From: DATAWZ01 sp036266975 | GTDB taxonomy: Bacteria; Actinomycetota; Thermoleophilia; Solirubrobacterales; Solirubrobacteraceae | Length of the DNA: 21,097 nt | Assembly: GCA_036266975.1 (NCBI GenBank) | Contig: DATAWZ010000220.1 | Location: forward strand, 1 to 21,097 | Direction of reading: 5' to 3' | In this document: positions 7,653 through 15,321 of the stretch, piece by piece | Layout of the letters: each line of letters starts with the position of its first letter | How positions within the stretch are numbered: the first letter of the stretch is position 1 | Made by a program: the position numbers and the translations under genes | The notes under the pieces: generated by a model | The model's database searches: none | Told to the model about the DNA's origin: nothing | Seen by the model: the letters and a program-made list of their open reading frames with translations, nothing else

Positions 7653-7722
7653 GTGCTGGGACCGGGGTCCACGCCCGCGTCGGGACTGGGATGGTCGCTG
7701 GAGAACCCTGCGCCGGGCGAGA

Positions 7723-9000
7723 CTAGAGAGCAGCCGTCCAGCCCGGGTGGGCGATGTCGACGCGTGCGCGGACCTCGGCCCGCAGCTCGGCGATCAGCTC
7801 ATCGAGGCGATGGTCGTGCTCGCCGCGACGGATCGCGTCGGCCAGCGCGCGCTGCGCGGTGCGGTCGGGCGCCAGCGGGGCGCCCTCGCGGGCGACCATC
7901 GCGATCGAGTTGGCGGCGATGCGCACGCCGAAGCGGTGCTCGGCCGGGACGTCGGGCAGCAGGTCCTGGCGCAGGTAGTCGGCCACCGCCTCCAGCAGCT
8001 CGTGGGCGTCGGGCCGGTCCTGCGGCGCGTCGGTGTGCGCGCCGTCCGCGCCGCCGATGAGCTCGAGCATGTCCCAGGTCGGCTCGCACGCGCGCCGGCC
8101 GATCGCCGCGAGCTCGTGTGAGCGCACGGCGCCGCTGAGGTGGCGGCTGGCCTGGCGCACGCACAGCACGGCCCAGCGTGCGTTGGCGAGCGTCTCCCAC
8201 CAGCGCAGCTCCTGCAGCGTCACCGGCTCGCCCCCCGCCGCGGCGTAGTACTCGACCAGCCGCTCGCGGCTGCCGAGCCCCGCCGCCGGGCGGTCGTCGG
8301 CGCCGAAGCGCCAGGAGCGGATGCACATCCAGCCGAGGTCCTCGGCGCCGTCGCCGAGGTGGCAGAGCTCCCAGTCGAGCAGCGCAACCAGCCGCCCGTC
8401 GCGGACCATGATGTTCCCCAGGCGCAGATCGCCATGGACGAGCGTCGTCTCGCGCCGGTCCGGGACGCGGGCGCGCAGCCAGCGCAGCCCGGCCTCGATC
8501 GCCGGGTGGGGCTCGTCGAACTCGTCGAGCAGGGCCTCCAGGCCGGCGATCTCGCGCAGCGCCGGCGACCCCGGCAGGCGCTCGAGCGCCGGGACCTGGT
8601 CGGGCGTGACGCGGTGCACGGCCGCGGCGGCCCCGGCCAGCTCGGCGAGCAGGTCGTCGCTGCCCTCGCCGCCGAGCTGGTCGCGCAGCACCCGGCGCGG
8701 GATCGCCTCCCCGGGCACGCGGCGCATCACGATGCCCAGGCCGTCCGCGGTCCGCCACAGCGGCTCGGCCACCGGCACCTCGGCGCGGTGCGCGGCCGAC
8801 AGCGCCTCCCACTCGCGCTGGGTGCGATCACGGTCGCCGAGCGCCGCGTGCGCGCGCAGCAGCACCAGCTGCTGGTCGTCGGCGTCGAACCCGAGCAGCT
8901 CGCGCGAAGCGCCACCGGCGAGAGGCGTCAGCGGGGTGAGCCGCGTGGCGTTCAGGACGCGGCGGGCCTCAGCGCGCAGCTGGTCGTCGGCGTCGCTCAT
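7723..9000 (-). CDS. phosphotransferase (APH/choline kinase fold) fused to DUF6285-like domain
   Basis: A 425-aa cytoplasmic protein from ATG 9000. The first 300 residues form an aminoglycoside-phosphotransferase-type kinase fold: catalytic HGDLRLGN (H189, D191, N196) and metal-binding LLDWE (D209). The C-terminal 95 residues (from PDAHELLEAVADYLRQDLLP to about DIAHPGW) resemble the DUF6285 domain that is usually a separate small gene next to such kinases. These proteins commonly sit beside acyl-CoA dehydrogenases and are related to the kinase part of ACAD10/11, which in animals phosphorylates 4-hydroxyacyl-CoA; whether this one does the same is inference. It converges with the acyl-CoA dehydrogenase across the repeat-filled gap and diverges from tldD (72 nt between starts). 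Confidence 0.82.
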   Translation of the reverse strand: MSDADDQLRAEARRVLNATRLTPLTPLAGGASRELLGFDADDQQLVLLRAHAALGDRDRTQREWEALSAAHRAEVPVAEPLWRTADGLGIVMRRVPGEAIPRRVLRDQLGGEGSDDLLAELAGAAAAVHRVTPDQVPALERLPGSPALREIAGLEALLDEFDEPHPAIEAGLRWLRARVPDRRETTLVHGDLRLGNIMVRDGRLVALLDWELCHLGDGAEDLGWMCIRSWRFGADDRPAAGLGSRERLVEYYAAAGGEPVTLQELRWWETLANARWAVLCVRQASRHLSGAVRSHELAAIGRRACEPTWDMLELIGGADGAHTDAPQDRPDAHELLEAVADYLRQDLLPDVPAEHRFGVRIAANSIAMVAREGAPLAPDRTAQRALADAIRRGEHDHRLDELIAELRAEVRARVDIAHPGWTAAL

Positions 9001-9036
9001 GGGCCGGCGGATCCTCGCACGAGCCCGGCATTATTG

Positions 9037-9065
9037 TTGGCGAGCACCGCCCCGCGCTCTAGGCT
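9037..9065 (+). promoter_or_regulatory. promoter of tldD-tldE, leaderless geometry
   Basis: TTGGCG (9037-9042), 17-nt spacer, TAGGCT (9060-9065), then 7 nt to GTG 9073. This is the best -35/-10 match in the window and predicts transcription starting at or next to the start codon. Confidence 0.65.
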
Positions 9066-9072
9066 GGTCCCG

Positions 9073-10506
9073 GTGCTCGACGCGCTCCAGGAGCTCACGC
9101 AGGCGGTCCCCGACAGCGCGTACGCCGAGGCGCGCTGGGTGCGCACCCGGCGCGAGGCCATCCGGGTACGCGCCGGCCGCCTGGACGGCATCGAGGATGA
9201 GGAGAGCGAAGGCGTCGGCGTGCGCGTGCTGCACGGCGGGGGCTTCGGGTTCGCCGCCACGCGCGACCTCTCGCGCGCGGGGCTGGCCGCCGCCCTCGCC
9301 CGCGCCCGGGCGATCGCCGCCGAGGGCCGCGAGCCCGCCGCCCTCGCGCCGCTGCCCGAGTCCGCCCGCGGCCACTGGGCCGGACCGTGCGAACGCGACC
9401 CGTTCGCCGCCGGGATCGAACAGAAGATCGAGCTGCTCGTGGCCGCCGAGGGCGCGATGCGCGGCGACGCGCGGATCGTGAGCACCGAGGCGAGCTGCCT
9501 CGCGCTCGCCGAGGACTGGGCGTTCGCCTCCTCGGAGGGCGCCGCCGCCACCCAGTCGTTCGTGCAGTGCGGCGGCGGGCTGCAGGCCATCGCGGTGCAG
9601 GACGGCGAGCTGCAGGTGCGGTCCTACCCCTCCGCGCACGGGGGCAGCGTCGCCGCCGCCGGCCTCGAGCACCTGGACGGGCTCGCGCTGGTCGAGCAGG
9701 CCCCGCGCGTCGCCGAGGAGGTCGTCGCCCTGCTCACCGCGCCGCCCTGCCCCAGCGGCCGCTCCACGCTCGTGCTCGGCTCCGAGCAGCTCGCGCTGCA
9801 GATCCACGAATCGATCGGCCACGCCCTCGAGCTCGACCGCGTCCAGCTCGGCGAGGCCGCCTACGCGGGGACGAGCTGGGTCAATCCTGCGGACATCGGT
9901 TCGCTGCGCTACGGGTCCGCGCACCTGAACATCACCGCCGACGCGACGCTCTCCGGCGCGCTGGGGTCCTTCGGCTGGGACGACGAGGGCGTGGCCGCCA
10001 CGCGCACGCCGCTGATCGTCGGCGGCGAGTTGCGCGCCGCGCTGTCCGATCGCGTCTCGGCGGCGCGCGCGGGCCTGGCGCGCTCGGCCGGCTGCGCCCG
10101 CGCCGACGGTTTCGCCCGCCAGCCGATCGTGCGCATGACCAACGTGTCGATCGAGCCCGGCGAGGCCGGCGGCGTGGCCGAGCTGATCGCCGGGGTCGAC
10201 GAGGGCGTCTTCATGGAGAGCAACCGCTCGTGGTCGATCGACGATCGCCGGCTGCACTTCCAGTTCGGCACCGAGGTCGCCTACGAGATCCGCGGTGGCG
10301 AGCTCGGACGGCTGCTGCGCAACCCCTCCTACGCCGGGGTCACCCCCGAGCTGTGGGGTTCGCTCGAGGCGGTCGCCGGCCCGGGCGAATGGCGGCTGTG
10401 GGGCGTGCTCAACTGCGGCAAGGGCCAGCCCGGCCAGGTCGCCCACGTCTCCCACGGCGCCGCGCCGGCGCGCTTTCGCGACGTGCAGATCGGCGTCGCG
10501 CGGTGA
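9073..10506 (+). CDS. tldD: TldD family metalloprotease
   Basis: A 477-aa protein. The zinc motif HESIGH (HExxxH; H245, E246, H250) is followed by the ALELDR segment, and the late NCGKGQP supplies the Cys ligand (C448), all as in active TldD. TldD pairs with TldE to form a heterodimeric protease that cleaves small unfolded peptides; in E. coli the pair matures microcin B17 and degrades CcdA. The GTG at 9073 is chosen because the protein then begins at the family N-terminus and sits 7 nt after a TAGGCT -10; the reading frame stays open far upstream, but that is a GC-rich shadow across the opposite-strand kinase gene. The tldE start overlaps the stop by 4 bp (GTGA), so the two subunits are coupled. 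Confidence 0.92.
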   Translation: MLDALQELTQAVPDSAYAEARWVRTRREAIRVRAGRLDGIEDEESEGVGVRVLHGGGFGFAATRDLSRAGLAAALARARAIAAEGREPAALAPLPESARGHWAGPCERDPFAAGIEQKIELLVAAEGAMRGDARIVSTEASCLALAEDWAFASSEGAAATQSFVQCGGGLQAIAVQDGELQVRSYPSAHGGSVAAAGLEHLDGLALVEQAPRVAEEVVALLTAPPCPSGRSTLVLGSEQLALQIHESIGHALELDRVQLGEAAYAGTSWVNPADIGSLRYGSAHLNITADATLSGALGSFGWDDEGVAATRTPLIVGGELRAALSDRVSAARAGLARSAGCARADGFARQPIVRMTNVSIEPGEAGGVAELIAGVDEGVFMESNRSWSIDDRRLHFQFGTEVAYEIRGGELGRLLRNPSYAGVTPELWGSLEAVAGPGEWRLWGVLNCGKGQPGQVAHVSHGAAPARFRDVQIGVAR

Positions 10507-11888
10507 GCGACCCCGCCGACCTGGCCCTCGCCGAGCGTTGCCTTGCCGCCCTCGGCGGTGCCGCCGAGGCCCAGGTCACGATCGTGCGCGAGCGCTCGCT
10601 CACCTGCCGCTTCGCGCGCTCGACCCCGACCCAGGCCACCGCGGTCGACGACCTCTCCGTGGAGGTGCTCGTCGTGATCGACGGCCACACCACCGCGGCC
10701 AGCACCAACGCGACCGATCCCGATGGCCTGGCCGCGGTGGCCGAGCGGGCGCTGCGCGCCGCGCGCTCGTCGGCCGCGCTCGCCGGCGAGCCGGGCGCCT
10801 ACCCTGGCCTGCCGGCGCCGGCGCCGGCGCCGGCCTTACCGGACGGCTGGGACCAGGCCACGGCCGCGCTCGACCCGGCCGGCGCGCACCGCGCGCTGGC
10901 CGAGGCCTTTGGGGCGGCCGAGCGCGCCGGCGCCGAGGCGTTCGGCATCTGGACCGCCGGGGCGGTCTCGACGACCGTGGCCTCGAGCACCGGCACCGCC
11001 GCCCAGGATGCGGTCACCGACGCCCATATGCGGGTGATCTGCCGCCGCGAGGATGGTCGCAGCGGCTTCGCCGCCCATACCGCGGTGGCCGCGGCCGCGC
11101 TCGACGGCTCGGCGATCGCCGAGCGGGCCGGCGCCCGCCTGACCGACACCGAGCCGTCAGGACTGCCGCCCGGCGAGTACCCGGTGGTGCTCGGCGCCGA
11201 GGCCGTCGGCGACCTGCTCGCCTTCCTCGGCGTGCTCGCCTTCAACGGCCTGGCCCACGCCGAGGGCCGCGGCGCGCTGGTCGACCGGCTGGGAACGCGG
11301 GTGGCCGCCCCCTGCGTACAGCTCGGCGACGCGCCGCGACGGACGGGCGGGCTGCCCCGGACGATCGACGCCGAGGGGGTGCCGAAATCCGAGCTGGCGC
11401 TGATCCGCGACGGCGTCGCGCAGGCGGTCGTGCACGACACCCGAACCGCCGCCCGCGCCGGCGGCGACGCGCGCTCGACCGGGCACGCGCTCACCGGCGG
11501 CGGAAACCCGGAGGGCGCGGTGCCGACCAACCTGCACCTCGCCGGAGGGGAGGCAGCCGACGAGCAGGCGCTCGCGGCCCCGATCGAGCGCGGCCTGTAC
11601 GTGACCCGGCTGTGGTACGTCAACCCGGTCCAGCCCCAGCGCACGCTGCTCACCGGGATGACCCGCGACGGGACCTTCCTGATCGAGGACGGGCGCATCG
11701 GCCGCCCGCTGCACGACGTGCGCTTCACCGATGAGGTGCTGCGCATCCTGGACGCCACCGAGGCGCTCACCGCCGTGCCGACCCTCGTCACCGAAGCCGA
11801 TCTGTACGGGCGCCGCTTCGCCTACGGAAGCGTGTGCCCGTCGTTGCGCGCCCAGGGGTTCCGGGTGACCGGCGGCGCGGAGAGCTAA
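10503..11888 (+). CDS. tldE: TldE/PmbA family protein, non-metal partner of TldD
   Basis: A 461-aa member of the same fold as TldD but without HExxxH, as expected for TldE/PmbA, which completes the protease chamber. Recognisable segments are GEYPVVLGAEAVGDLLAFL in the middle and GLYVTRLWYVNPVQPQRTLLTGMTRDGTFLIEDGRIG near the C-terminus, both typical of PmbA/TldE. A short Pro-Ala tract (about residues 98-110) looks like a linker coded by a CCGGCG-type repeat. The GTG start at 10503 overlaps the tldD stop. The TAA stop at 11886-11888 overlaps the convergent secG stop (11885-11887) by 2-4 bp, leaving no room for a conventional terminator. Confidence 0.9.
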   Translation: MSDPADLALAERCLAALGGAAEAQVTIVRERSLTCRFARSTPTQATAVDDLSVEVLVVIDGHTTAASTNATDPDGLAAVAERALRAARSSAALAGEPGAYPGLPAPAPAPALPDGWDQATAALDPAGAHRALAEAFGAAERAGAEAFGIWTAGAVSTTVASSTGTAAQDAVTDAHMRVICRREDGRSGFAAHTAVAAAALDGSAIAERAGARLTDTEPSGLPPGEYPVVLGAEAVGDLLAFLGVLAFNGLAHAEGRGALVDRLGTRVAAPCVQLGDAPRRTGGLPRTIDAEGVPKSELALIRDGVAQAVVHDTRTAARAGGDARSTGHALTGGGNPEGAVPTNLHLAGGEAADEQALAAPIERGLYVTRLWYVNPVQPQRTLLTGMTRDGTFLIEDGRIGRPLHDVRFTDEVLRILDATEALTAVPTLVTEADLYGRRFAYGSVCPSLRAQGFRVTGGAES

Positions 11889-12121
11889 GAGCCGAACGGC
11901 TGCTTGAGCAGCACGATCGCGAGCACGACGAAGACGACCGCGAAGGCGACCGTCCAGCGATTCAGGTTGCGCTCGACCATGGAGCCGCCGCCGAGCGGGC
12001 CCGAGCCGCTGCCGACGCCGAACGCGCCGGACAGGCCCGAGTCCTTGCCCGAGTGCATCAGGACGAGGCCGATCAGGACGACGGCCACGAAGACCTCGAT
12101 GACCGACAGGACGGTTTCCAC
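11885..12121 (-). CDS. secG: preprotein translocase subunit SecG
   Basis: A 78-aa protein with two hydrophobic helices (about residues 6-22 and 56-74) joined by a Gly/Ser-rich loop, including LMHSGKDSGLSGAFG and GGGSMVERNLNRWT, the SecG signature. SecG is the small accessory subunit of the SecYEG channel in the cytoplasmic membrane. The GTG start at 12121 lies 6 nt after TACTCT and the GAGG in between is too close to serve well as a Shine-Dalgarno, so a leaderless start is likely, although read-through from the ccm genes only 16 nt upstream is also possible. Confidence 0.92.
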   Translation of the reverse strand: METVLSVIEVFVAVVLIGLVLMHSGKDSGLSGAFGVGSGSGPLGGGSMVERNLNRWTVAFAVVFVVLAIVLLKQPFGS

Positions 12122-12127
12122 AGCCTC

Positions 12128-12133
12128 AGAGTA
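12128..12133 (-). promoter_or_regulatory. -10 element of secG
   Basis: On the minus strand TACTCT (TANNNT) ends 6 nt before GTG 12121, inside the short gap after the CcmI-like gene. It would let secG be transcribed apart from the ccm operon. Confidence 0.4.
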
Positions 12134-12137
12134 GCGA

Positions 12138-12518
12138 CTAGCGTCGCGCGGCGCCCTCAGAGGACTGGGTCTCGTCGGCTTGCGGCTCGGCCTCGCCCGC
12201 CGCGGCCGGCGCCTCGTCCGGTTGATGCTCCACGGCCCCGTCGAGATCGTCCAGTCCGCGCAGGATCTCGGCGGCCTCGGCCCGCAGCGTGGCCGAGATC
12301 GACTCGTGGTCGGCCTCGGAGAGCTTGCCCAGGCGGTAGTCCAGCTCGGTGTCGCGGATCTCGCGGTACTTGGACTCGCGCGCGGCCTCGAGCTCGCCGC
12401 GGCGGACCTCGTCGGCGTCGACCTCCCGCCGTCGGTAGGGCAGGTTCAGCGGCGCGCCGACAATCGCGATGACCGCACCGAGCAGCGCCAGCGTGAGCAG
12501 GACGACGACGAGGTCCAA
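12138..12518 (-). CDS. small CcmI-like membrane protein of the cytochrome c maturation cluster
   Basis: About 126 aa. One hydrophobic helix at the N-terminus (about residues 2-20) is followed by a charged, helical segment with YREIRDTELDYRLGKLSEADHE and a helix ending AAEILRGLDDLD; this resembles the N-terminal part of CcmI/CcmH-type proteins. The acidic Ala/Glu/Gln-rich tail carries no TPR repeats, so the usual apocytochrome-binding part is missing. The likely start is TTG 12518, 5 nt after the ccmF stop; no ATG or GTG is in frame at the right place, so the start is uncertain. It is probably co-translated with ccmF and may help hold the haem lyase complex together. Confidence 0.65.
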   Translation of the reverse strand: MDLVVVLLTLALLGAVIAIVGAPLNLPYRRREVDADEVRRGELEAARESKYREIRDTELDYRLGKLSEADHESISATLRAEAAEILRGLDDLDGAVEHQPDEAPAAAGEAEPQADETQSSEGAARR

Positions 12519-12523
12519 GAGCT

Positions 12524-14767
12524 CTAGGCGCGGGCCATCCCGCGCGTCGCGCGTGCGGCCACGCGCGCGCTCGCCCGGCCGCGCACCAGGCTGCCGCTCG
12601 GCGACCCGGCGAGCAGTCCGCCGCCCAGCACGATCAGGCCGCCGACCCACAGCCACATGACCAGGGGCGAGATGAGCAGATTGAACTCGGCCGCAGGCGG
12701 GTGCTCGAGATAGGACCCGGCGAGCGCGGCGATCGTCACCAGCGCGAGATCGGGTCGATTGGCGGGCACGATCGCGTTGCCCCGGTTGATGATGCTCTGC
12801 AGCGGCGTCTGGGCCAGGTTCAGGTCGAAGGCGGACCACAGGTCGCGCAGCGGGCTGCTGTTGAGGCCGACGTCGCTCACCGACTGCCCGGCGAGGAGAT
12901 CGCCGACCGTCCCCTGGCTCGGGTCATCGCCGTTGTAGAAGCTCATCATCGGGCGGAGGGTCGCGACGTGGTGCCCGTTCTTGGTCACGTCCAGGACGGC
13001 GCCGAGGTCGAGCACGTGGTCGAGGTCGCCGCCGTCGTGGTGGATCGGTATCTGGTTGCCCTGTGGGTACTGGGCCAGCGCCGTGCGCAGCTCACCGTCG
13101 ACGCTGGGCGCGTCGTGCAGGACCGCGGTCGGGCGCACGTAGGTCACCTTGTAGGCGCCGACCTTGGTGGACTGGCCACGCCCGAGCGGGACGTCGGTGT
13201 TCTGATGCGCGAACGAGGACGAGGCGGCGACCCCCACGAACATCACCGCGATCCCGACGTGGACCAGGTAGCCGCCGTAGCGCCGGCGGTTGCGGCGCAC
13301 CAGCGAGAACATCGCGAGCGGCGTCGCCTCGCCGGAGAGCGCGCGGCGCACGCGCGTGCCGCGCACGAACTCCTGTCCGACCGCGGCGATGGCGAAGGCG
13401 GCGCAGGCGAACATCAGCAGCGCCTTGACGTTCTCGGGCACGCCGGCGGCGATCGCCCCCACGAGGACGAGCACGAAGGCCGTGGCCGGGACGATCAGGT
13501 TGCGTCGCGCGCCCGAGCCGGTCGCCCGGCGCCAGCTCAGCAACGGGCCGACGCCGGACAGGAGCACGAGGATCAGGGCGAGCGGGACCGTGTAGCGGTC
13601 GAACCACGGCGGCCCGACCGAGGATTCGCTGCCGGTGAAGGCCTCGGAGATCAGCGGGAAGTAGGTGCCCCACATGATCACGAAGGCCAGGCCGACGAGC
13701 ACGAGGTTGTTGAGCAGGAAGGCCGCCTCGCGCGAGAACAACGAGTCGAGCCGATGCTCGGTGCGCAGCATGTCCCGGCGGCTGACGACCAGGTAGATCG
13801 AGCCGAAGATGCACACGGCGATGAGCACGACGAACGGCACGCCGAGCGTCGATGCGCCGAACGCGTGGATCGAGTCCAGGATGCCCGAGCGCACCAGGAA
13901 GGTGCCCATGATCGCCAGCGTCCCGGTGGCGAGGACGAGCGAGGCGTTCCACACCTTCAGCATGCCCCGCTTCTCCTGGATCATGATCGAGTGGATGAAC
14001 GCGGTGCCCGTCAGCCAGGGCAGCAGCGCGGCGTTCTCGACGGCGTCCCAGCCCCAGTAGCCGCCCCAGCCCAGCTCCGAGTAGGACCAGCGCGCCCCGA
14101 GCAGGATCCCCAGGCCCAGGAACAGCCAGGAGGCGAGCGCGAAGCGGCGCGTGGCGCGGATCCACTCGGCGTCCACGCGCCGGGCGATCAGCGCGCCCAC
14201 GCCGAACGCGAACGGCACGATGCACAGCGTGTACCCCGAGTACAGCATCGGGGGATGGATCATCATCGTCCAGAAGCGCAGCAGCGGATCCAGGCCCGCC
14301 CCGGCGGTGGGGGCCGGCGAGGTCGTGTCGAACGGGCTGGCGTAGAAGATCATCAGCCCGACGAAGAAGCCCGCGAAGCCGAGCAGAACCGACTGCGCGT
14401 ACGGCGTGATGTCGCGCATGCGGTTGCGCGTCAGGAAGAGGATCAGGCTCGACCACATCGCCGACAGCCAGGCCCACAGCAGTAGCGAGCCCTCCTGCGA
14501 GGACCACACCGCCGCGAACTTGTAGAACGTCGGCGTGTTGGTGCTCGACGTGTCGGCCACCGCGTTGAAGGAGAACTCGTTGCGCATGAACGCGATCTCC
14601 AGCACGACGAACGCGACCGTCAGGATCAGCGCGAGCGCGTAGACCGCGCGCCGGCCGGACTCGCACCACTCCGAGCGTCCGCGGCGCACGCCGTACAGCG
14701 AGGCGCCGATGCCGTAGACGCAGACCAGCAGGGCGAGCAGCAGGCAGGCGCGGCCGAGTACGGCCAT
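12524..14767 (-). CDS. ccmF: cytochrome c haem lyase subunit CcmF
   Basis: A 747-aa polytopic membrane protein with more than a dozen hydrophobic segments. The tryptophan-rich haem-handling motif WGGYWGWDAVENAALLPWL begins at W234, and conserved stretches such as SSQEGSLLLWAW and HPPMLYSGY precede it. CcmF takes haem from CcmE and, with CcmH/I, attaches it to apocytochrome c outside the membrane. A large extracytoplasmic domain lies about residues 510-690 (from NTDVPLGRG onward) before the final membrane helix. Start ATG 14767 is chosen over an upstream in-frame ATG at 14809 because it overlaps the ccmE stop (TGATG). It is followed closely by the CcmI-like gene. Confidence 0.95.
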   Translation of the reverse strand: MAVLGRACLLLALLVCVYGIGASLYGVRRGRSEWCESGRRAVYALALILTVAFVVLEIAFMRNEFSFNAVADTSSTNTPTFYKFAAVWSSQEGSLLLWAWLSAMWSSLILFLTRNRMRDITPYAQSVLLGFAGFFVGLMIFYASPFDTTSPAPTAGAGLDPLLRFWTMMIHPPMLYSGYTLCIVPFAFGVGALIARRVDAEWIRATRRFALASWLFLGLGILLGARWSYSELGWGGYWGWDAVENAALLPWLTGTAFIHSIMIQEKRGMLKVWNASLVLATGTLAIMGTFLVRSGILDSIHAFGASTLGVPFVVLIAVCIFGSIYLVVSRRDMLRTEHRLDSLFSREAAFLLNNLVLVGLAFVIMWGTYFPLISEAFTGSESSVGPPWFDRYTVPLALILVLLSGVGPLLSWRRATGSGARRNLIVPATAFVLVLVGAIAAGVPENVKALLMFACAAFAIAAVGQEFVRGTRVRRALSGEATPLAMFSLVRRNRRRYGGYLVHVGIAVMFVGVAASSSFAHQNTDVPLGRGQSTKVGAYKVTYVRPTAVLHDAPSVDGELRTALAQYPQGNQIPIHHDGGDLDHVLDLGAVLDVTKNGHHVATLRPMMSFYNGDDPSQGTVGDLLAGQSVSDVGLNSSPLRDLWSAFDLNLAQTPLQSIINRGNAIVPANRPDLALVTIAALAGSYLEHPPAAEFNLLISPLVMWLWVGGLIVLGGGLLAGSPSGSLVRGRASARVAARATRGMARA

Positions 14768-15186
14768 CAGGACGAGCTCGGCGGAGCGGCCTGGTACTTC
14801 GACGGGCACTTCGTGATCAGCGAGTTGGACTGAGCCACGTAGATGCCCGACCCGTTTGCGGGCGGATTGACGTTCACGACGATCTCCCGGCCCGCCTCGA
14901 ACGGGTCCGGGACGGTGCCGGTGTAGGTGACCGGCAGCTTCAGGGCGCTGCCCGTGCGGTCCTCGACCCTGAACAGCAGCTCGGGTCCGACGCGCCGCAC
15001 CGAGCCGGCGACAACGGTGCCGGTGAGCACGTAGGTGTGCCCGGGACGGACCTCGCGGACGAGCTGCGTCGGCGTCACGGCAGGATCCGCGGCGCTGAAG
15101 CTCGTGTAGATCAGCGCGGTGGCGAGCAGCACGGCTGCCGTCAGCGCCACCACCAGCCGGACAGTGCGCTTACGTTCCGGATTCAT
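14767..15186 (-). CDS. ccmE: haem chaperone CcmE, Cys-type variant
   Basis: A 139-aa protein with an N-terminal membrane anchor (about residues 9-29) and an extracytoplasmic OB-fold beta-barrel, including YVLTGTVVAGSVRR, LLFRVEDRTG and LPVTYTGTVPDPFEAGREIVV. CcmE binds haem covalently and hands it to CcmF. In the classical protein the haem attaches to His in a KHxxxY motif; here the segment reads ITKCPSKYQ, with Cys127 at that place and Tyr131 four residues on. This CxxxY form is known from Desulfovibrio and archaeal Ccm systems. The ATG start is 11 nt after a GATAAT -10, so the 5' leader would be only a few bases. It leads the ccmE-ccmF-ccmI-like operon. Confidence 0.92.
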   Translation of the reverse strand: MNPERKRTVRLVVALTAAVLLATALIYTSFSAADPAVTPTQLVREVRPGHTYVLTGTVVAGSVRRVGPELLFRVEDRTGSALKLPVTYTGTVPDPFEAGREIVVNVNPPANGSGIYVAQSNSLITKCPSKYQAAPPSSS

Positions 15187-15197
15187 CGGCGCGCGGG

Positions 15198-15203
15198 ATT
15201 ATC
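15198..15203 (-). promoter_or_regulatory. -10 element of the ccm operon
   Basis: GATAAT on the minus strand, 11 nt upstream of ATG 15186. The expected transcription start is about 4-5 nt before the ATG, so there is almost no leader. No ribosome binding site is visible in between. Confidence 0.45.
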
Positions 15204-15286
15204 TCAGAAGCGGGCGCAAGTCCCGCCGGCCGGCCCCCGAAGGTCCGTCCACGAGGATTCCTGCGCTCAAGGGCGAAACCTTTTTG

Positions 15287-15321
15287 CCGATCCTGAGTCC
15301 TTAGAGAGAAAGGACAATCGG
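15287..15321 (+). promoter_or_regulatory. leader hairpin sequestering the ribosome binding site of the zinc-ribbon gene
   Basis: CCGAT (15287-15291) pairs with ATCGG (15317-15321) and GTCCTT (15297-15302) pairs with AAGGAC (15310-15315), leaving loop AGAGAGA and a 5/1 internal loop. The Shine-Dalgarno AAAGGA (15309-15314) is inside the inner stem and the outer stem ends at the base before ATG 15322. Such a fold would hold translation low until opened, as in RNA thermometers or protein-bound leaders. Confidence 0.5.

Noticed and set aside
8140..9072. N-terminal extension of the TldD frame
   Set aside because: It lies opposite the phosphotransferase gene, has no family similarity, and the TldD N-terminus and a good promoter are at 9037-9073.
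12701..14485. 594-aa plus-strand open frame opposite ccmF
   Set aside because: His/Arg/Glu-rich shadow; ccmF on the other strand has clear membrane helices and the WWD motif.
15204..15321. Known riboswitch class ahead of the zinc-ribbon gene
   Set aside because: I could not match the leader to any known riboswitch core; only the local hairpin around the ribosome binding site is supported.
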